The notes under the pieces are model-generated. The model worked only from the letters and a program-made list of their open reading frames with translations, was not told where the DNA came from and made no database searches. DNA of 36,161 nucleotides from JAKACA01 sp050008715 (GTDB taxonomy: Bacteria; Actinomycetota; Acidimicrobiia; Acidimicrobiales; Bog-793), in contig JBEKMC010000019.1 in NCBI GenBank assembly GCA_050008715.1, positions 1 through 36,161 on the forward strand, in the 5' to 3' direction. A program made the translations under genes and the position numbers. The number at the start of each line of letters is the position of its first letter. The first letter of the stretch is position 1. Below are positions 24,051-31,811 of the stretch, piece after piece.

Positions 24051-25429
24051 CCGGCCACACCCAATTGATCCGCCAGCCCCGCTCGAGCAGCTTCGAAGCC
24101 TTCGAGGAGGTTGTCGGGCGCGAGCACGTGCTCACCGACCCGGACATCGTCGCCTCCTATGTCGTCGACTGGACAGGCCGCTACCGCGGGCACTCACCCG
24201 CTGTCGTGCGCCCCGGCTCGACCGAGGAGGTCGCCGGCGTCCTCTCGATTTGTGCGGCTTCTGGCATCGCTGTGACACCACAAGGAGGCAAGACCGGGCT
24301 CGTCGGCGGATCTGTGCCACTCGAAGGCGAGGTCGTGCTCAGCCTCACGCGGCTCACCTCGGTGGGCGAGGTCGACGACATGGCCGGTCAGATCACGGTC
24401 GGCTGCGGGGTCACGGTGGGGTCGTTGCAGCGGTCGGTGGCGCCCGGCTGGGTCTACGGCGTCGACCTCGGCAGCCGCGACTCGGCCACCATCGGTGGCA
24501 CGATCGGCACGAACGCCGGAGGCCTGCGCATGGTGCGGTACGGCGACACCCGCGCGCAGCTGCTCGGCGTCGAGGCCGTCCTTGGCACCGGGGCGGTCGT
24601 CTCCCATCTCGGCGGCCTCTGGAAGGACAACACCGGCTACGACCTGAGCCGGCTGCTGTGCGGCAGCGAAGGGACGCTTGGGATCGTGACGGCAGCTCGT
24701 GTGCGGCTGGTGCCGCCGCTGCCGGAGCGGGCCACCGTCCTGCTCGCCTTCGACGACGTCGAGACGGCCATCGTGGCCGCGACCGGCCTGCGCCGGTTCG
24801 TGGGTCCGCTCGAGGCGGTGGAGTTCTTCCTGCAGACCGGGCTCGAGCTCGTGTGCTCGGTGTTCACGATGGCCGCGCCGTTCACCACGCCCCATTCGGC
24901 CTACGTGCTCGTCGAGGCTGCGGACACGGCCGATCCGACCGACCTGCTCGCCGGCGTGGTGTCGTCGCTCTCCGGCGTGGCGGATGTCGCCATTGCTGCC
25001 AGCTCGTCGCAGCGGGCCGCACTGTGGCGCTATCGGGAGGGTCATACGGAGGCGATCGGCACGCTCGGCGTCGCCCACAAGCTGGACGTGAGCGTCCCGC
25101 TCGGGCGGATCGGCGAGCTCGTGTCACGGGCGCCCGCAGTCGTTGCCGCCCTCGCCCCGGGCGCTCGTACCTGGCTGTTCGGGCATGCTGCCGACGGCAA
25201 CGTCCATGTGAACGTGACCGGCGTCGACGCCTCCGACGACACCGTCGACGGGGCCGTCTACGAGCTCGTCGTCGGCCTCGGCGGCTCGATCAGTGCCGAG
25301 CACGGGATCGGGGCCGCCAAGCGGCGCTGGCTCGGGTTGAACCGGTCGCCGGCGGAGATCACTGCCATGCGAGCCGTCAAGTCGGCGCTCGACCCGGCCG
25401 GCGTGCTGAACCCGAACGTCTTGTTCTAG
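24047..25429 (+). CDS. FAD-linked oxidase, glycolate oxidase GlcD-like
   Basis: A 460-residue flavoprotein of the FAD-binding type 4/FAD-oxidase C family. VRPGSTEEVAGVLSIC, TPQGGKTGLVGGSVP, DLGSRDSATIGGTIGTNAGG, LCGSEGTLGIVT form the FAD domain (about 45-225). FGHAADGNVHVNV and SAEHGIGAAKRRWL form the C-terminal substrate domain. It would oxidise a 2-hydroxyacid such as glycolate or D-lactate. The start is TTG 24047 inside the Mrp stop codon (TTGA). A TTG at 24065 is possible. No Fe-S GlcF partner is present. Its stop codon overlaps the stop of the convergent methyltransferase (CTAG). Confidence 0.85.
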   Translation: MTGHTQLIRQPRSSSFEAFEEVVGREHVLTDPDIVASYVVDWTGRYRGHSPAVVRPGSTEEVAGVLSICAASGIAVTPQGGKTGLVGGSVPLEGEVVLSLTRLTSVGEVDDMAGQITVGCGVTVGSLQRSVAPGWVYGVDLGSRDSATIGGTIGTNAGGLRMVRYGDTRAQLLGVEAVLGTGAVVSHLGGLWKDNTGYDLSRLLCGSEGTLGIVTAARVRLVPPLPERATVLLAFDDVETAIVAATGLRRFVGPLEAVEFFLQTGLELVCSVFTMAAPFTTPHSAYVLVEAADTADPTDLLAGVVSSLSGVADVAIAASSSQRAALWRYREGHTEAIGTLGVAHKLDVSVPLGRIGELVSRAPAVVAALAPGARTWLFGHAADGNVHVNVTGVDASDDTVDGAVYELVVGLGGSISAEHGIGAAKRRWLGLNRSPAEITAMRAVKSALDPAGVLNPNVLF

Positions 25430-26205
25430 GTCACGCCGGCCGGCGTGGCCGGCCTAGCCGGATCGCCGGCGCGCAGCATGAACACACCCCAGCCGAGGCA
25501 TTCTCGCTCTTCGGCGAGGTACCGCCGCCGAGACGTGTCACGTGTCTCCCGGATCTTGGGTGCGTCCGGGTCGTCAGGGTTGGCCGTCAGCCAGTCGGCG
25601 ACATTGAGCCACTGGCTCGCCGAGTACCGGTCCCAGTCGTCGGGAGATGCGAGCACCATCTCGACGAGGTCCAGACCGCCAGCCTCGGCGCGTTGCAGCG
25701 TGCCGGCGAGATCGGCGAACCCCTCGCCCTCCTCGTACGTGTCGCGGAGGCTCTGTGGCGGTTCCCGTTGCCAGTAGACCTCGCCGACGAGGAGCGTCCC
25801 GTCCGGGGCCAGCCACTGACGCATCATCCGGAGCGTGCCGGAGAACCCCCCGCCGATCCACGTCGCGCCGATGCAGCTGACGACGTCGAACAGCCCGCTC
25901 ACCGCTAATGGTTTGCTGGCGTCTCCCTCGACGAAGGTGACCGAGCCCTCGACGCCCAGATCGACCGCACGCGCCCGGGCGTCAGCGAGGAAGGGAAGGT
26001 TCACGTCGATGCCGACGCCGACGGCGCCGAAACGTTCGGCGAACTGGCACAGCATCTCACCTTTCCCGCAAGCGAGGTCCAGCATCCGGGAGCCCGCTCC
26101 GAGGCGGCACAGGTCGCCCAGGACTAGGAGCTTCTCGAACGAGAGCGGGTTCATGATGCGGTGGCTCTCTTCCGAGATCTCGTGGTATCTGAAGACGCTC
26201 ACCAT
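25426..26205 (-). CDS. Class I SAM-dependent methyltransferase
   Basis: A 259-residue protein with the Rossmann SAM loop MLDLACGKGEML (41-52), the acidic end of strand 2 VGIDVN, motif II DVVSCIGATW and strand 5 DGTLLVGEVYW. A variable C-terminal half has several Trp residues. Its start lies 7 nt inside the MurD2 gene, so it ends the cell-wall operon. The substrate is unknown. Operon position suggests a link with envelope precursors, which is only inference. Confidence 0.85.
   Translation of the reverse strand: MVSVFRYHEISEESHRIMNPLSFEKLLVLGDLCRLGAGSRMLDLACGKGEMLCQFAERFGAVGVGIDVNLPFLADARARAVDLGVEGSVTFVEGDASKPLAVSGLFDVVSCIGATWIGGGFSGTLRMMRQWLAPDGTLLVGEVYWQREPPQSLRDTYEEGEGFADLAGTLQRAEAGGLDLVEMVLASPDDWDRYSASQWLNVADWLTANPDDPDAPKIRETRDTSRRRYLAEERECLGWGVFMLRAGDPARPATPAGVT
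25432..25447. terminator. Palindrome at the convergent gene ends
   Basis: CACGCCGGCCGGCGTG is a perfect 16-nt palindrome inside the last codons of the methyltransferase, 3 nt after the flavoprotein stop. It could act as a bidirectional stem. There is no T-run. Confidence 0.35.
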
Positions 26206-27563
26206 GACGGCTCCTCGTCCGATTCGGCGCAGCGGGCCATCGCTTCGGCGAACACGGCTGCTCGATCCTTGTAGTCGCGAAACTGGCCGAAGCTCGACGC
26301 CGCCGGCGACAACAAGACGACGCCCGTGTGATCGAGAGCCCAGCGGTAGGCGGCCTGAACCGCTCCGCTGAGCTCTTGGCAGTCGCTTGCCTCGGCGTCG
26401 GGAAGCTGTGTGCGGATCTCGGCGGAGATGCGAGTGCCGTTCTCGGGCAACGTGAAGACGGCGACGGCACCAGCTCCCGGGCGGGCTGCGCGTTGCGCGA
26501 GCGCCGCCGCGAGTGGGGCATAGTCGATGCCGCGGTCGTGGCCGCCGACGATGAGCGCAACCGGCTCGCTCTCGTAGGCGTCGAGGGCGGCAACCGTGGG
26601 GAGGACATTCGTCGAAAGACTGTCATCCACGAATCTCACGCCTGCGACCGTCCCGATCGTTCGCAAGCGGCTCTTCAACCCTTCGAAACCCTCTGCCGCT
26701 CCCGCCATCGCTTCGTCGTCGGCGGCCTCGGGCACGCCCATGGCAAGCAGGCAGGCGCGGGCGATCATGGCGTTGCGGCGGTTGTGGGCGCCGGGCAACT
26801 CGAGGTGCTGCAGCCATCGGCCGCCGAGCCCTGGCTCGTCCTCGCCGACCCAGTGCACCGTCGGGCCGAGCTCAGCCGCGTGCGCCCGCAGCATCGCGCT
26901 GCTGCCGTCGGCGACCGTGAGCTCGGCGCCGGGTTGCGTACAGGCGGAGAGCTTGTCTCGGAAGTACTCCTCCAACCCACCGTGCCAATCGAGGTGATCA
27001 GGATGGAGGGACGTCACGGCTACGACGGGCGTCGATGCCGCCAGATCGGTCGCCTGATAACTCGAGACCTCGATGACGGCGTAGTCGTATTCGGCCGGCA
27101 GAGACGGGTCGTAGGGCGCCAGGCCGATGTTGCCGGCGATGAGCGTGAGGTAGCCGAAGTGCTGAAGGAGGTGGCCGGCGATGGCCGTCGTCGTCGACTT
27201 GCCCTTCGTCCCGGTGACGAGAAGGACGCGCTCTCGAGGTGCTTCCTGCAACCAGAGGCCGAGGCCGCCCACGACGGGGATGCCGGCCGCCTCGAGCTGG
27301 CCGACCTCTGGCCGGCGCCGGCGGACGCCTGGCGTCTTCACGACGACGGCTCGCGCCGCCAAGGCCTCGAGCCCACCGTCGCCGAGAGCGAGGACTTCGT
27401 GGCCGAGCACTGGTCCGCCGGTTGGCGAGTCCTCGACGACGACGACGTCGGCACCGAGCTCCTGAAGGCGTTGGAGGTTGGCGCTCCCCTCGATGCCGAG
27501 CCCCCAGACGCCTACTTTGGCGCCTCGGAGATCAGACCAGGAGATCGCCGGGCGCGTAGTCAT
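26199..27563 (-). CDS. murD2: UDP-MurNAc-L-Ala--L-glutamate ligase, MurD2
   Basis: A 454-residue Mur ligase. The N-terminal Rossmann-like part GVWGLGIEGSAN is followed by the P-loop GTKGKSTTT (118-126), central VIEVSSYQ, HPDHLDWHGG (188-196), GAHNRRNA and FVDDSLSTNV. The GHDRGIDY turn is typical of the MurD2 branch. MurD normally adds D-glutamate, while MurD2 adds L-glutamate when paired with the epimerase MurL, whose gene is directly upstream and overlaps this one by 32 nt. ATG 27563 is chosen because the protein then begins with MTTRPAISWSDLRG just before the fold. No glutamate racemase is in the window. Confidence 0.85.
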   Translation of the reverse strand: MTTRPAISWSDLRGAKVGVWGLGIEGSANLQRLQELGADVVVVEDSPTGGPVLGHEVLALGDGGLEALAARAVVVKTPGVRRRRPEVGQLEAAGIPVVGGLGLWLQEAPRERVLLVTGTKGKSTTTAIAGHLLQHFGYLTLIAGNIGLAPYDPSLPAEYDYAVIEVSSYQATDLAASTPVVAVTSLHPDHLDWHGGLEEYFRDKLSACTQPGAELTVADGSSAMLRAHAAELGPTVHWVGEDEPGLGGRWLQHLELPGAHNRRNAMIARACLLAMGVPEAADDEAMAGAAEGFEGLKSRLRTIGTVAGVRFVDDSLSTNVLPTVAALDAYESEPVALIVGGHDRGIDYAPLAAALAQRAARPGAGAVAVFTLPENGTRISAEIRTQLPDAEASDCQELSGAVQAAYRWALDHTGVVLLSPAASSFGQFRDYKDRAAVFAEAMARCAESDEEPSW

Positions 27564-29022
27564 CGGGGATGAAATGCGGGCCGGACAGCCGCAGGAGGTC
27601 GGTTGTGGGCGTCGTGTCGTCGGGTAGCTCGGCGACGAGGCGACTGACGAGGGCGTCGCCGGCGCGGTCGGGGCGGGCGGCGGTGAGCCGTAGGGCCGTG
27701 CGGCACTCGGGGACGTCGCCGACGCAATCGAACGGTTTTGGGGAGGAGGAGGTACCGAGGAGCGTGCGGAACCGTTCCGCCAGAGCGTCGTCGGCGAGGG
27801 GTTCGTGACCGCCGAAGACAGCGGCGAGCTCGGAACAGTCCATGAACGGTGCGAGCACGAGATCGACGAAGCAGCACTTGTCGCACACGCCGCACCAGTG
27901 GTCGAGGCGGAGGGCCGGATCGACATAGAAGGCCCGATTGCAGCTGCGGAAGGCTCGGTGGTACTGCGGCATGGCGGCGAAATGCTGTGCCACCCAGAGC
28001 TCGGAGGCGGGCCGCAGAAAGGAGAAGTACTCGACAGGCACGCCGTGCCGTTCGAGGGCGGCACGCAAGGCCGATTCGAACGCGACGCCTTTCGACCACT
28101 GGTGGTTGACGACCCGATCGCCCACGACGATGTTGCCGGCGGAGGCGGAGGCCTCGTTCGACATGACAACGGCATCGCGACCGTGCAGCAGGGCCGCGAG
28201 CACGGCGACGGCCGAGATGATCCCCGTGACCGGCACGTGACCGTTCAGGTAGCCGAGCTCAGTTGAGCACAGGATGCGGGCGTCGAGCTGGCGCTCGGCC
28301 CGCAGCACTGGCAGACCTGCGACACCAGCCGGCGCCTCGACGGCGGCGTAGCGGTCGCCCGCCTTGCTGACGACGAACAGGACGGTGTTGTCGTCACCGA
28401 CGCGCCGTCGGACGAGCTCGGTCGTCACGATCGAGTCGATGCCTCCGCCGAACGGCACGAGCGGGCGCGAAGGTGTGCTGTGGCCCGGCGTCGAGGTCAG
28501 TGTCGGCGGGGGGGCCTGCGCCGGCGGGGGGGCCTGCGCCGGCGGGGGGGCCTGCGCCGGCGGGGGGGCCTGCGCCGGCGGGGGGGCCTGCGCCGGCGGG
28601 GGGGCCTGTGCCGGCGGGGGGGTCTGGGCCGGCGGGGGCTCGGCGGCTGCAGTGGAGTAAAACTCGATCCCCGAGAGGTCGAGCCCGTTGCGGTAGGCGA
28701 ATTCGCCCAGTCCCTCGACGTAGTACTGGCGGAGGAACTCGAGGTCCGGCGCGTCGAGTGCGAGCTCGCCGAGATCGATCACCGGTGGAGCGCCGGCCTT
28801 GTAATAGGACACACCACAGAGGAGATAGACGAGTCGCGCCGCGGCTGTAACGCCCGGCCGTTCCCAGGCTGTCGCCGGGACACCCTCGATCGTGACGCAT
28901 TCGGCGAATTCCTGGCCGTCGAGGTCGTAGCGGCAGGTCAGCTCGCTGCGGCCGGCGTCGATGGCGAGCTCGGTGTATGTGAAGCGCCGCCCGCGCCCGG
29001 AGGGAGCCGGTGCGCCCGTCAT
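27532..29022 (-). CDS. murL: UDP-MurNAc-L-Ala-L-Glu epimerase, MurL
   Basis: A 496-residue protein resembling the MurL epimerase first described in Xanthomonas, which inverts the terminal L-Glu made by MurD2 to D-Glu. The core has VPFGGGIDSIVTTEL (189-203, PP-loop-like), VMSNEASAS, NHQWSKG, SCNRAFY and the cysteine cluster HWCGVCDKCCFVDLVLAPF. A Pro-rich linker (about 128-174) made of PPPAQA repeats is inserted between the N-terminal domain and the PP-loop-like core, coded by an 18-bp DNA repeat. ATG 29022 overlaps the PgeF stop (ATGA). With MurD2 it forms an alternative route to D-Glu-containing peptidoglycan. Confidence 0.85.
   Translation of the reverse strand: MTGAPAPSGRGRRFTYTELAIDAGRSELTCRYDLDGQEFAECVTIEGVPATAWERPGVTAAARLVYLLCGVSYYKAGAPPVIDLGELALDAPDLEFLRQYYVEGLGEFAYRNGLDLSGIEFYSTAAAEPPPAQTPPPAQAPPPAQAPPPAQAPPPAQAPPPAQAPPPAQAPPPTLTSTPGHSTPSRPLVPFGGGIDSIVTTELVRRRVGDDNTVLFVVSKAGDRYAAVEAPAGVAGLPVLRAERQLDARILCSTELGYLNGHVPVTGIISAVAVLAALLHGRDAVVMSNEASASAGNIVVGDRVVNHQWSKGVAFESALRAALERHGVPVEYFSFLRPASELWVAQHFAAMPQYHRAFRSCNRAFYVDPALRLDHWCGVCDKCCFVDLVLAPFMDCSELAAVFGGHEPLADDALAERFRTLLGTSSSPKPFDCVGDVPECRTALRLTAARPDRAGDALVSRLVAELPDDTTPTTDLLRLSGPHFIPDDYAPGDLLV
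28505..28630. repeat. 18-bp tandem repeat, seven units with G7 tracts
   Basis: Units of GGCGGGGGGGCCTGCGCC start at 28505 and recur every 18 bp to 28613, the last with two changes, then a partial unit. Each has seven consecutive G on the plus strand. They encode PPPAQA in MurL. Copy number and tract length are expected to be unstable. Confidence 0.9.
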
Positions 29023-29861
29023 CTGCGGGGTCGGAGGCGCACGAGGAGGGCGTTGCGCCCGCAGGGCTGGGCAGCCCGATGGCTGAAGAACGGGCCGTCC
29101 TCACCCGTAGGGACTTCGGCGACAAGGACGCGGTCGGCTCGGACGCCTGCTTCGACGAGGATGCGGCGGTTCGCCTCCCACAGGTCGAACAGGTACGTGC
29201 CCGAGTCCTCGTCTCCGTCGGGGTGCAGCAGGTCGTCAGTCTCCCCACCGAAACACTCGACCGCCGCCTCCATCACCTCGGGGCCGACCTGGTAGTGGTC
29301 CGGGTCGACGGCAGGACCGACGGCGGCGACGATCTCGTCGGCTGCGGCACCGAGAGCCACCATTGCTTCGACGGCCGCCGCCGCCACCCGCTGCACCGTT
29401 CCCCTCCAGCCGGAGTGCACCGCCCCGGCAAGGTGGGCTTGCGGTGCGTACAAAGCGATCGGTACGCAGTCCGCCACCATCATGGCGAGCACGGGCGCCG
29501 GATCGGCCGTCACGACGGCGTCGATACCGCTGAGAGCTGTGTCGAGGGCCGTCGTGCCCGAACCTCGTTCCGACGCCGTCACCACATGGACCCCTCGTCC
29601 GTGCGTCTGGTTGCAGAACACGAGGTCGCCGAGGCCGGCGCCGATGATCTGGGCGGCTCGACGCCGGTTCTCGATGACGAGCCCGGTGTGGTCACCGACG
29701 TGTAGGCCGAGATTGAGGCTCCCGTACTCACCGGTGGAAACGCCGCCGTGACGAGTCGTCATCACGACGTCCACGTCGAGGTCGTCAAAAGCTGGCCAGG
29801 TCAGGAAGTCGATACCCCCGACGGCGCGCCAGGCCACCGTGTCGAGGGACAAGGGCTGCAC
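29019..29861 (-). CDS. pgeF: Peptidoglycan editing factor PgeF (YfiH/YlmD, laccase domain)
   Basis: A 280-residue Cu-oxidase_4 (laccase-like) protein. Metal ligands are visible as His87 (NQTHG), Cys132 (VADCVP) and His149 (VHSGWRGT). TTRHGGVS and FFSHRA...CGRNALLVRLRP are family marks. PgeF removes precursors in which MurC added L-Ser in place of L-Ala. Homologues also have purine nucleoside phosphorylase/adenosine deaminase activity. Position just upstream of MurL and MurD2 supports the cell-wall role. GTG start with no ribosome-binding site and a TAACCT box 6 nt upstream suggests a leaderless mRNA. Confidence 0.88.
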   Translation of the reverse strand: MQPLSLDTVAWRAVGGIDFLTWPAFDDLDVDVVMTTRHGGVSTGEYGSLNLGLHVGDHTGLVIENRRRAAQIIGAGLGDLVFCNQTHGRGVHVVTASERGSGTTALDTALSGIDAVVTADPAPVLAMMVADCVPIALYAPQAHLAGAVHSGWRGTVQRVAAAAVEAMVALGAAADEIVAAVGPAVDPDHYQVGPEVMEAAVECFGGETDDLLHPDGDEDSGTYLFDLWEANRRILVEAGVRADRVLVAEVPTGEDGPFFSHRAAQPCGRNALLVRLRPRR

Positions 29862-29867
29862 GACAGC

Positions 29868-29873
29868 AGGTTA
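29868..29873 (-). promoter_or_regulatory. -10 box before pgeF (leaderless start)
   Basis: TAACCT on the minus strand, 6 nt before GTG 29861. The -35 is weak. This would be the promoter of the pgeF-murL-murD2-methyltransferase operon. Confidence 0.4.
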
Positions 29874-29892
29874 CCGGCGGAGCACCCCTGGC

Positions 29893-30774
29893 TCAGTACG
29901 CTCGCCAACGTGCGGTGACGTCGTCGCGACGGTCGGAGTGGGCTCGCCCCTCGGCGGCGAGCTTGCGCAAGTGGGCCCATACCGAGAAGCGGGCGAGCGG
30001 GTGCAGCGCCTCGGGGACATCGGTGTAGACGTCGGCCACGATCTCCTCGATGACCGCCTCGCCGCGCGTCTCGAGTGACGACGCCACGGCCTCCTCTCGG
30101 GCCCGCCGGTGCTGCAGGTAAGCCTCGATCACCCGGCGGGGATCGGGCAGCATGGCGCCGTGGCCCGGGGCGATGACCGCGATCGGAGGGTCGAAGCCGA
30201 GCAACCGCTCGAGGGAGTCGAAGTAGTCGGCCATGTCGCCATCTGGCGGGGCGATCACGACCGTGGAGCCGCTCATGATGTGATCGCCGGAGAACAGGAT
30301 CGCCGTGGTGGAAGCCCCGGCACCGGCCACGGTAGTGAGGTAGCAGAGGTGGTTGGAGGCGTGGCCCGGCGTGTGCACGGCTCGGAGCCGGAGGTCGCCA
30401 GCGGTCAGCTCGGCGCCCTCGGACAGGGTGTCGTCCGGATCGAACCCGTCTCGCGCCCCGTACCCGAGCACGCGGGCGCCCGTGAGACGGGCGAGGCGGG
30501 CTGCCCCCGGAGCGTGGTCGGGATGCGTGTGGGTGACGACGATGGCGCGCAGCCGCCCGCCTGCGGCAGCCGCCACGGCCTCGAGATGCCCGGCGTCGTC
30601 CGGACCGGGATCGATGGCGACGAGAGCATCGTGTCCGACGAGGTAGGTGTTCGTCCCCGGGCCGGTCATGACCGAAGGGTTCGGTGCGGTCAGGCGTAGG
30701 ATTCCCGGCAGCACGACCACGGGCGTGCCCGGAACTGGCGTGTCGAGCACGGGCACCGTCGACGCCTCAGCCAT
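29893..30774 (-). CDS. MBL-fold hydrolase, LACTB2-like
   Basis: A 293-residue metallo-beta-lactamase-fold protein. THTHPDHAPG (81-90) gives the HxHxDH motif, HTPGHASNH the third His (His138), and FSGDHIMSG the bridging Asp (Asp164). APGHGAML supplies the last His. The C-terminal 70 residues form the winged-helix tail seen in LACTB2-type enzymes, some of which are RNases and others thioesterases. ATG 30774 overlaps the Nudix stop by 8 nt. Its ribosome-binding site GGAGGG is part of the last copy of a 15-bp tandem repeat in the Nudix gene. Confidence 0.88.
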   Translation of the reverse strand: MAEASTVPVLDTPVPGTPVVVLPGILRLTAPNPSVMTGPGTNTYLVGHDALVAIDPGPDDAGHLEAVAAAAGGRLRAIVVTHTHPDHAPGAARLARLTGARVLGYGARDGFDPDDTLSEGAELTAGDLRLRAVHTPGHASNHLCYLTTVAGAGASTTAILFSGDHIMSGSTVVIAPPDGDMADYFDSLERLLGFDPPIAVIAPGHGAMLPDPRRVIEAYLQHRRAREEAVASSLETRGEAVIEEIVADVYTDVPEALHPLARFSVWAHLRKLAAEGRAHSDRRDDVTARWRAY

Positions 30775-31780
30775 GGCCGTCACCCTCCGGCCCGTCACCC
30801 TCCGGCCCGTCACCCTCCGGCCCGTCACCCTCCGGCCCGTCACCCTCCGGCCCGTCACGCCGGGTACCCGTCCCGCCGACGGGCGACTGGGGGATCTCGA
30901 GACCCTGCGGCCGGTCCGGGAAGGGCACCCCCGGGGGCAAACCGGTGGCGTCCTCGTACCCGTCGTCACCCGGCAGCACGATGCGCACTCCCGGGCCATC
31001 GACGGTGATTCGCGGCAGGATCTCCGGTACCTCGGCTGCCGCTGCCGCAGTCATGAGATCGGCGGTACAAGCGAAGCGACCGATGGCCTCCAGGTGCTTC
31101 ATCGTGGGGAACAGGAGGTCGAGCTCTCCGGCGTGATGGCGCTCGAGGGCCACTGAGGGCTCGATCCAGGTGCTGGCGACGACTTCGGTGTCGTCGTGGA
31201 GCGCTTCTTGCCCGTCAGGCACGACGCCGACGAAGAAACGGGTGTCGTACCGCCTCGGCGATCCCACCGGAGTGATCCAGTGGCTGAAGTAGGCGATCCG
31301 GTCCAGATCCAGCAGCAGTCCCTCGGCCCTGCAGATGTCGGCGAGGTTGATGTCGCCGGCGTTGAGGTGGCGGCGATGCGCCACGAACCGCCCTGCGATC
31401 TCCGGATCTTCGAACGACAGCGGTTCGCCGTCGCGCTCCGCCAGCAGGATGCCCGCCTCTTCGAAGCATTCCCGCACCGCCGCCACGAAGAAGCTCCGAC
31501 CTCCGGATTCGATTCCAAGAAGGCGGCTCGCCTCGGCGTCGCCGCGCCCGGTACAGCAGAGGCCGACGTGTTCGGCGGCATCGTCGGCGTCGACGGCGCC
31601 GCCGGGAAAGAGGTACGCCCCAGCCACCCAGACCGACTTGTCGTTGCGCCGGAGCATGAGAACCTGCATCACCGTGCCGCCCGCACCGCCTCCGTCGGGG
31701 ATGTCGCGCACGAGCATGATCGTGGCGGCGTCTCTCGGGACCAACGCCGGGTTCATAAGGCCACCGTAGTGTTCGGCCAT
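30767..31780 (-). CDS. Nudix hydrolase, NUDT19-like, with repetitive acidic tail
   Basis: A 337-residue protein. VWVAGAYLFPGGAVDADD (50-67) and AAVRECFEEAGILLA (100-114) form a Nudix box whose Gly and RExxEE halves are about 40 residues apart, as in the NUDT7/NUDT19 (CoA diphosphatase) group. SHWITPVGSPRRYDTRFFV is also typical of that group. The tail (about 311-337) consists of GPEGD repeats from a 15-bp DNA repeat and is probably disordered. Start ATG 31780, but ATG 31756 (LMNPALVPRDAAT) has a better GGTGG upstream and may be correct. A CoA or nucleotide-diphosphate substrate is likely. Confidence 0.85.
   Translation of the reverse strand: MAEHYGGLMNPALVPRDAATIMLVRDIPDGGGAGGTVMQVLMLRRNDKSVWVAGAYLFPGGAVDADDAAEHVGLCCTGRGDAEASRLLGIESGGRSFFVAAVRECFEEAGILLAERDGEPLSFEDPEIAGRFVAHRRHLNAGDINLADICRAEGLLLDLDRIAYFSHWITPVGSPRRYDTRFFVGVVPDGQEALHDDTEVVASTWIEPSVALERHHAGELDLLFPTMKHLEAIGRFACTADLMTAAAAAEVPEILPRITVDGPGVRIVLPGDDGYEDATGLPPGVPFPDRPQGLEIPQSPVGGTGTRRDGPEGDGPEGDGPEGDGPEGDGPEGDGHG
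30781..30855. repeat. 15-bp tandem repeat, five copies
   Basis: CACCCTCCGGCCCGT repeats at 30781, 30796, 30811, 30826 and 30841. On the minus strand each copy codes for the Nudix tail and contains GGAGGG, a ribosome-binding-site-like sequence that serves the next gene. Confidence 0.9.
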
Positions 31781-31811
31781 GTTCGGCGGCAGCGAAGCGG
31801 TGCCGTGGCGC

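Noticed and set aside
26205..28175. A long minus-strand frame that would extend MurD2 upstream by about 200 residues
   Set aside because: The extra part is Ser/Pro/Arg-rich low complexity in a different frame of murL. The Mur fold begins at ATG 27563.
28505..28630. CRISPR array
   Set aside because: Units are contiguous 18-mers in frame with a protein and have no unique spacers.
28480..29295. Arg/Gly-rich plus-strand protein across the G7 repeat
   Set aside because: It is only the complement of the murL repeat region. Low complexity and no start context.
30775..30999. MBL hydrolase with a GRRVT-repeat N-terminus
   Set aside because: This is the Nudix tail repeat read in another frame. ATG 30774 follows a proper ribosome-binding site.
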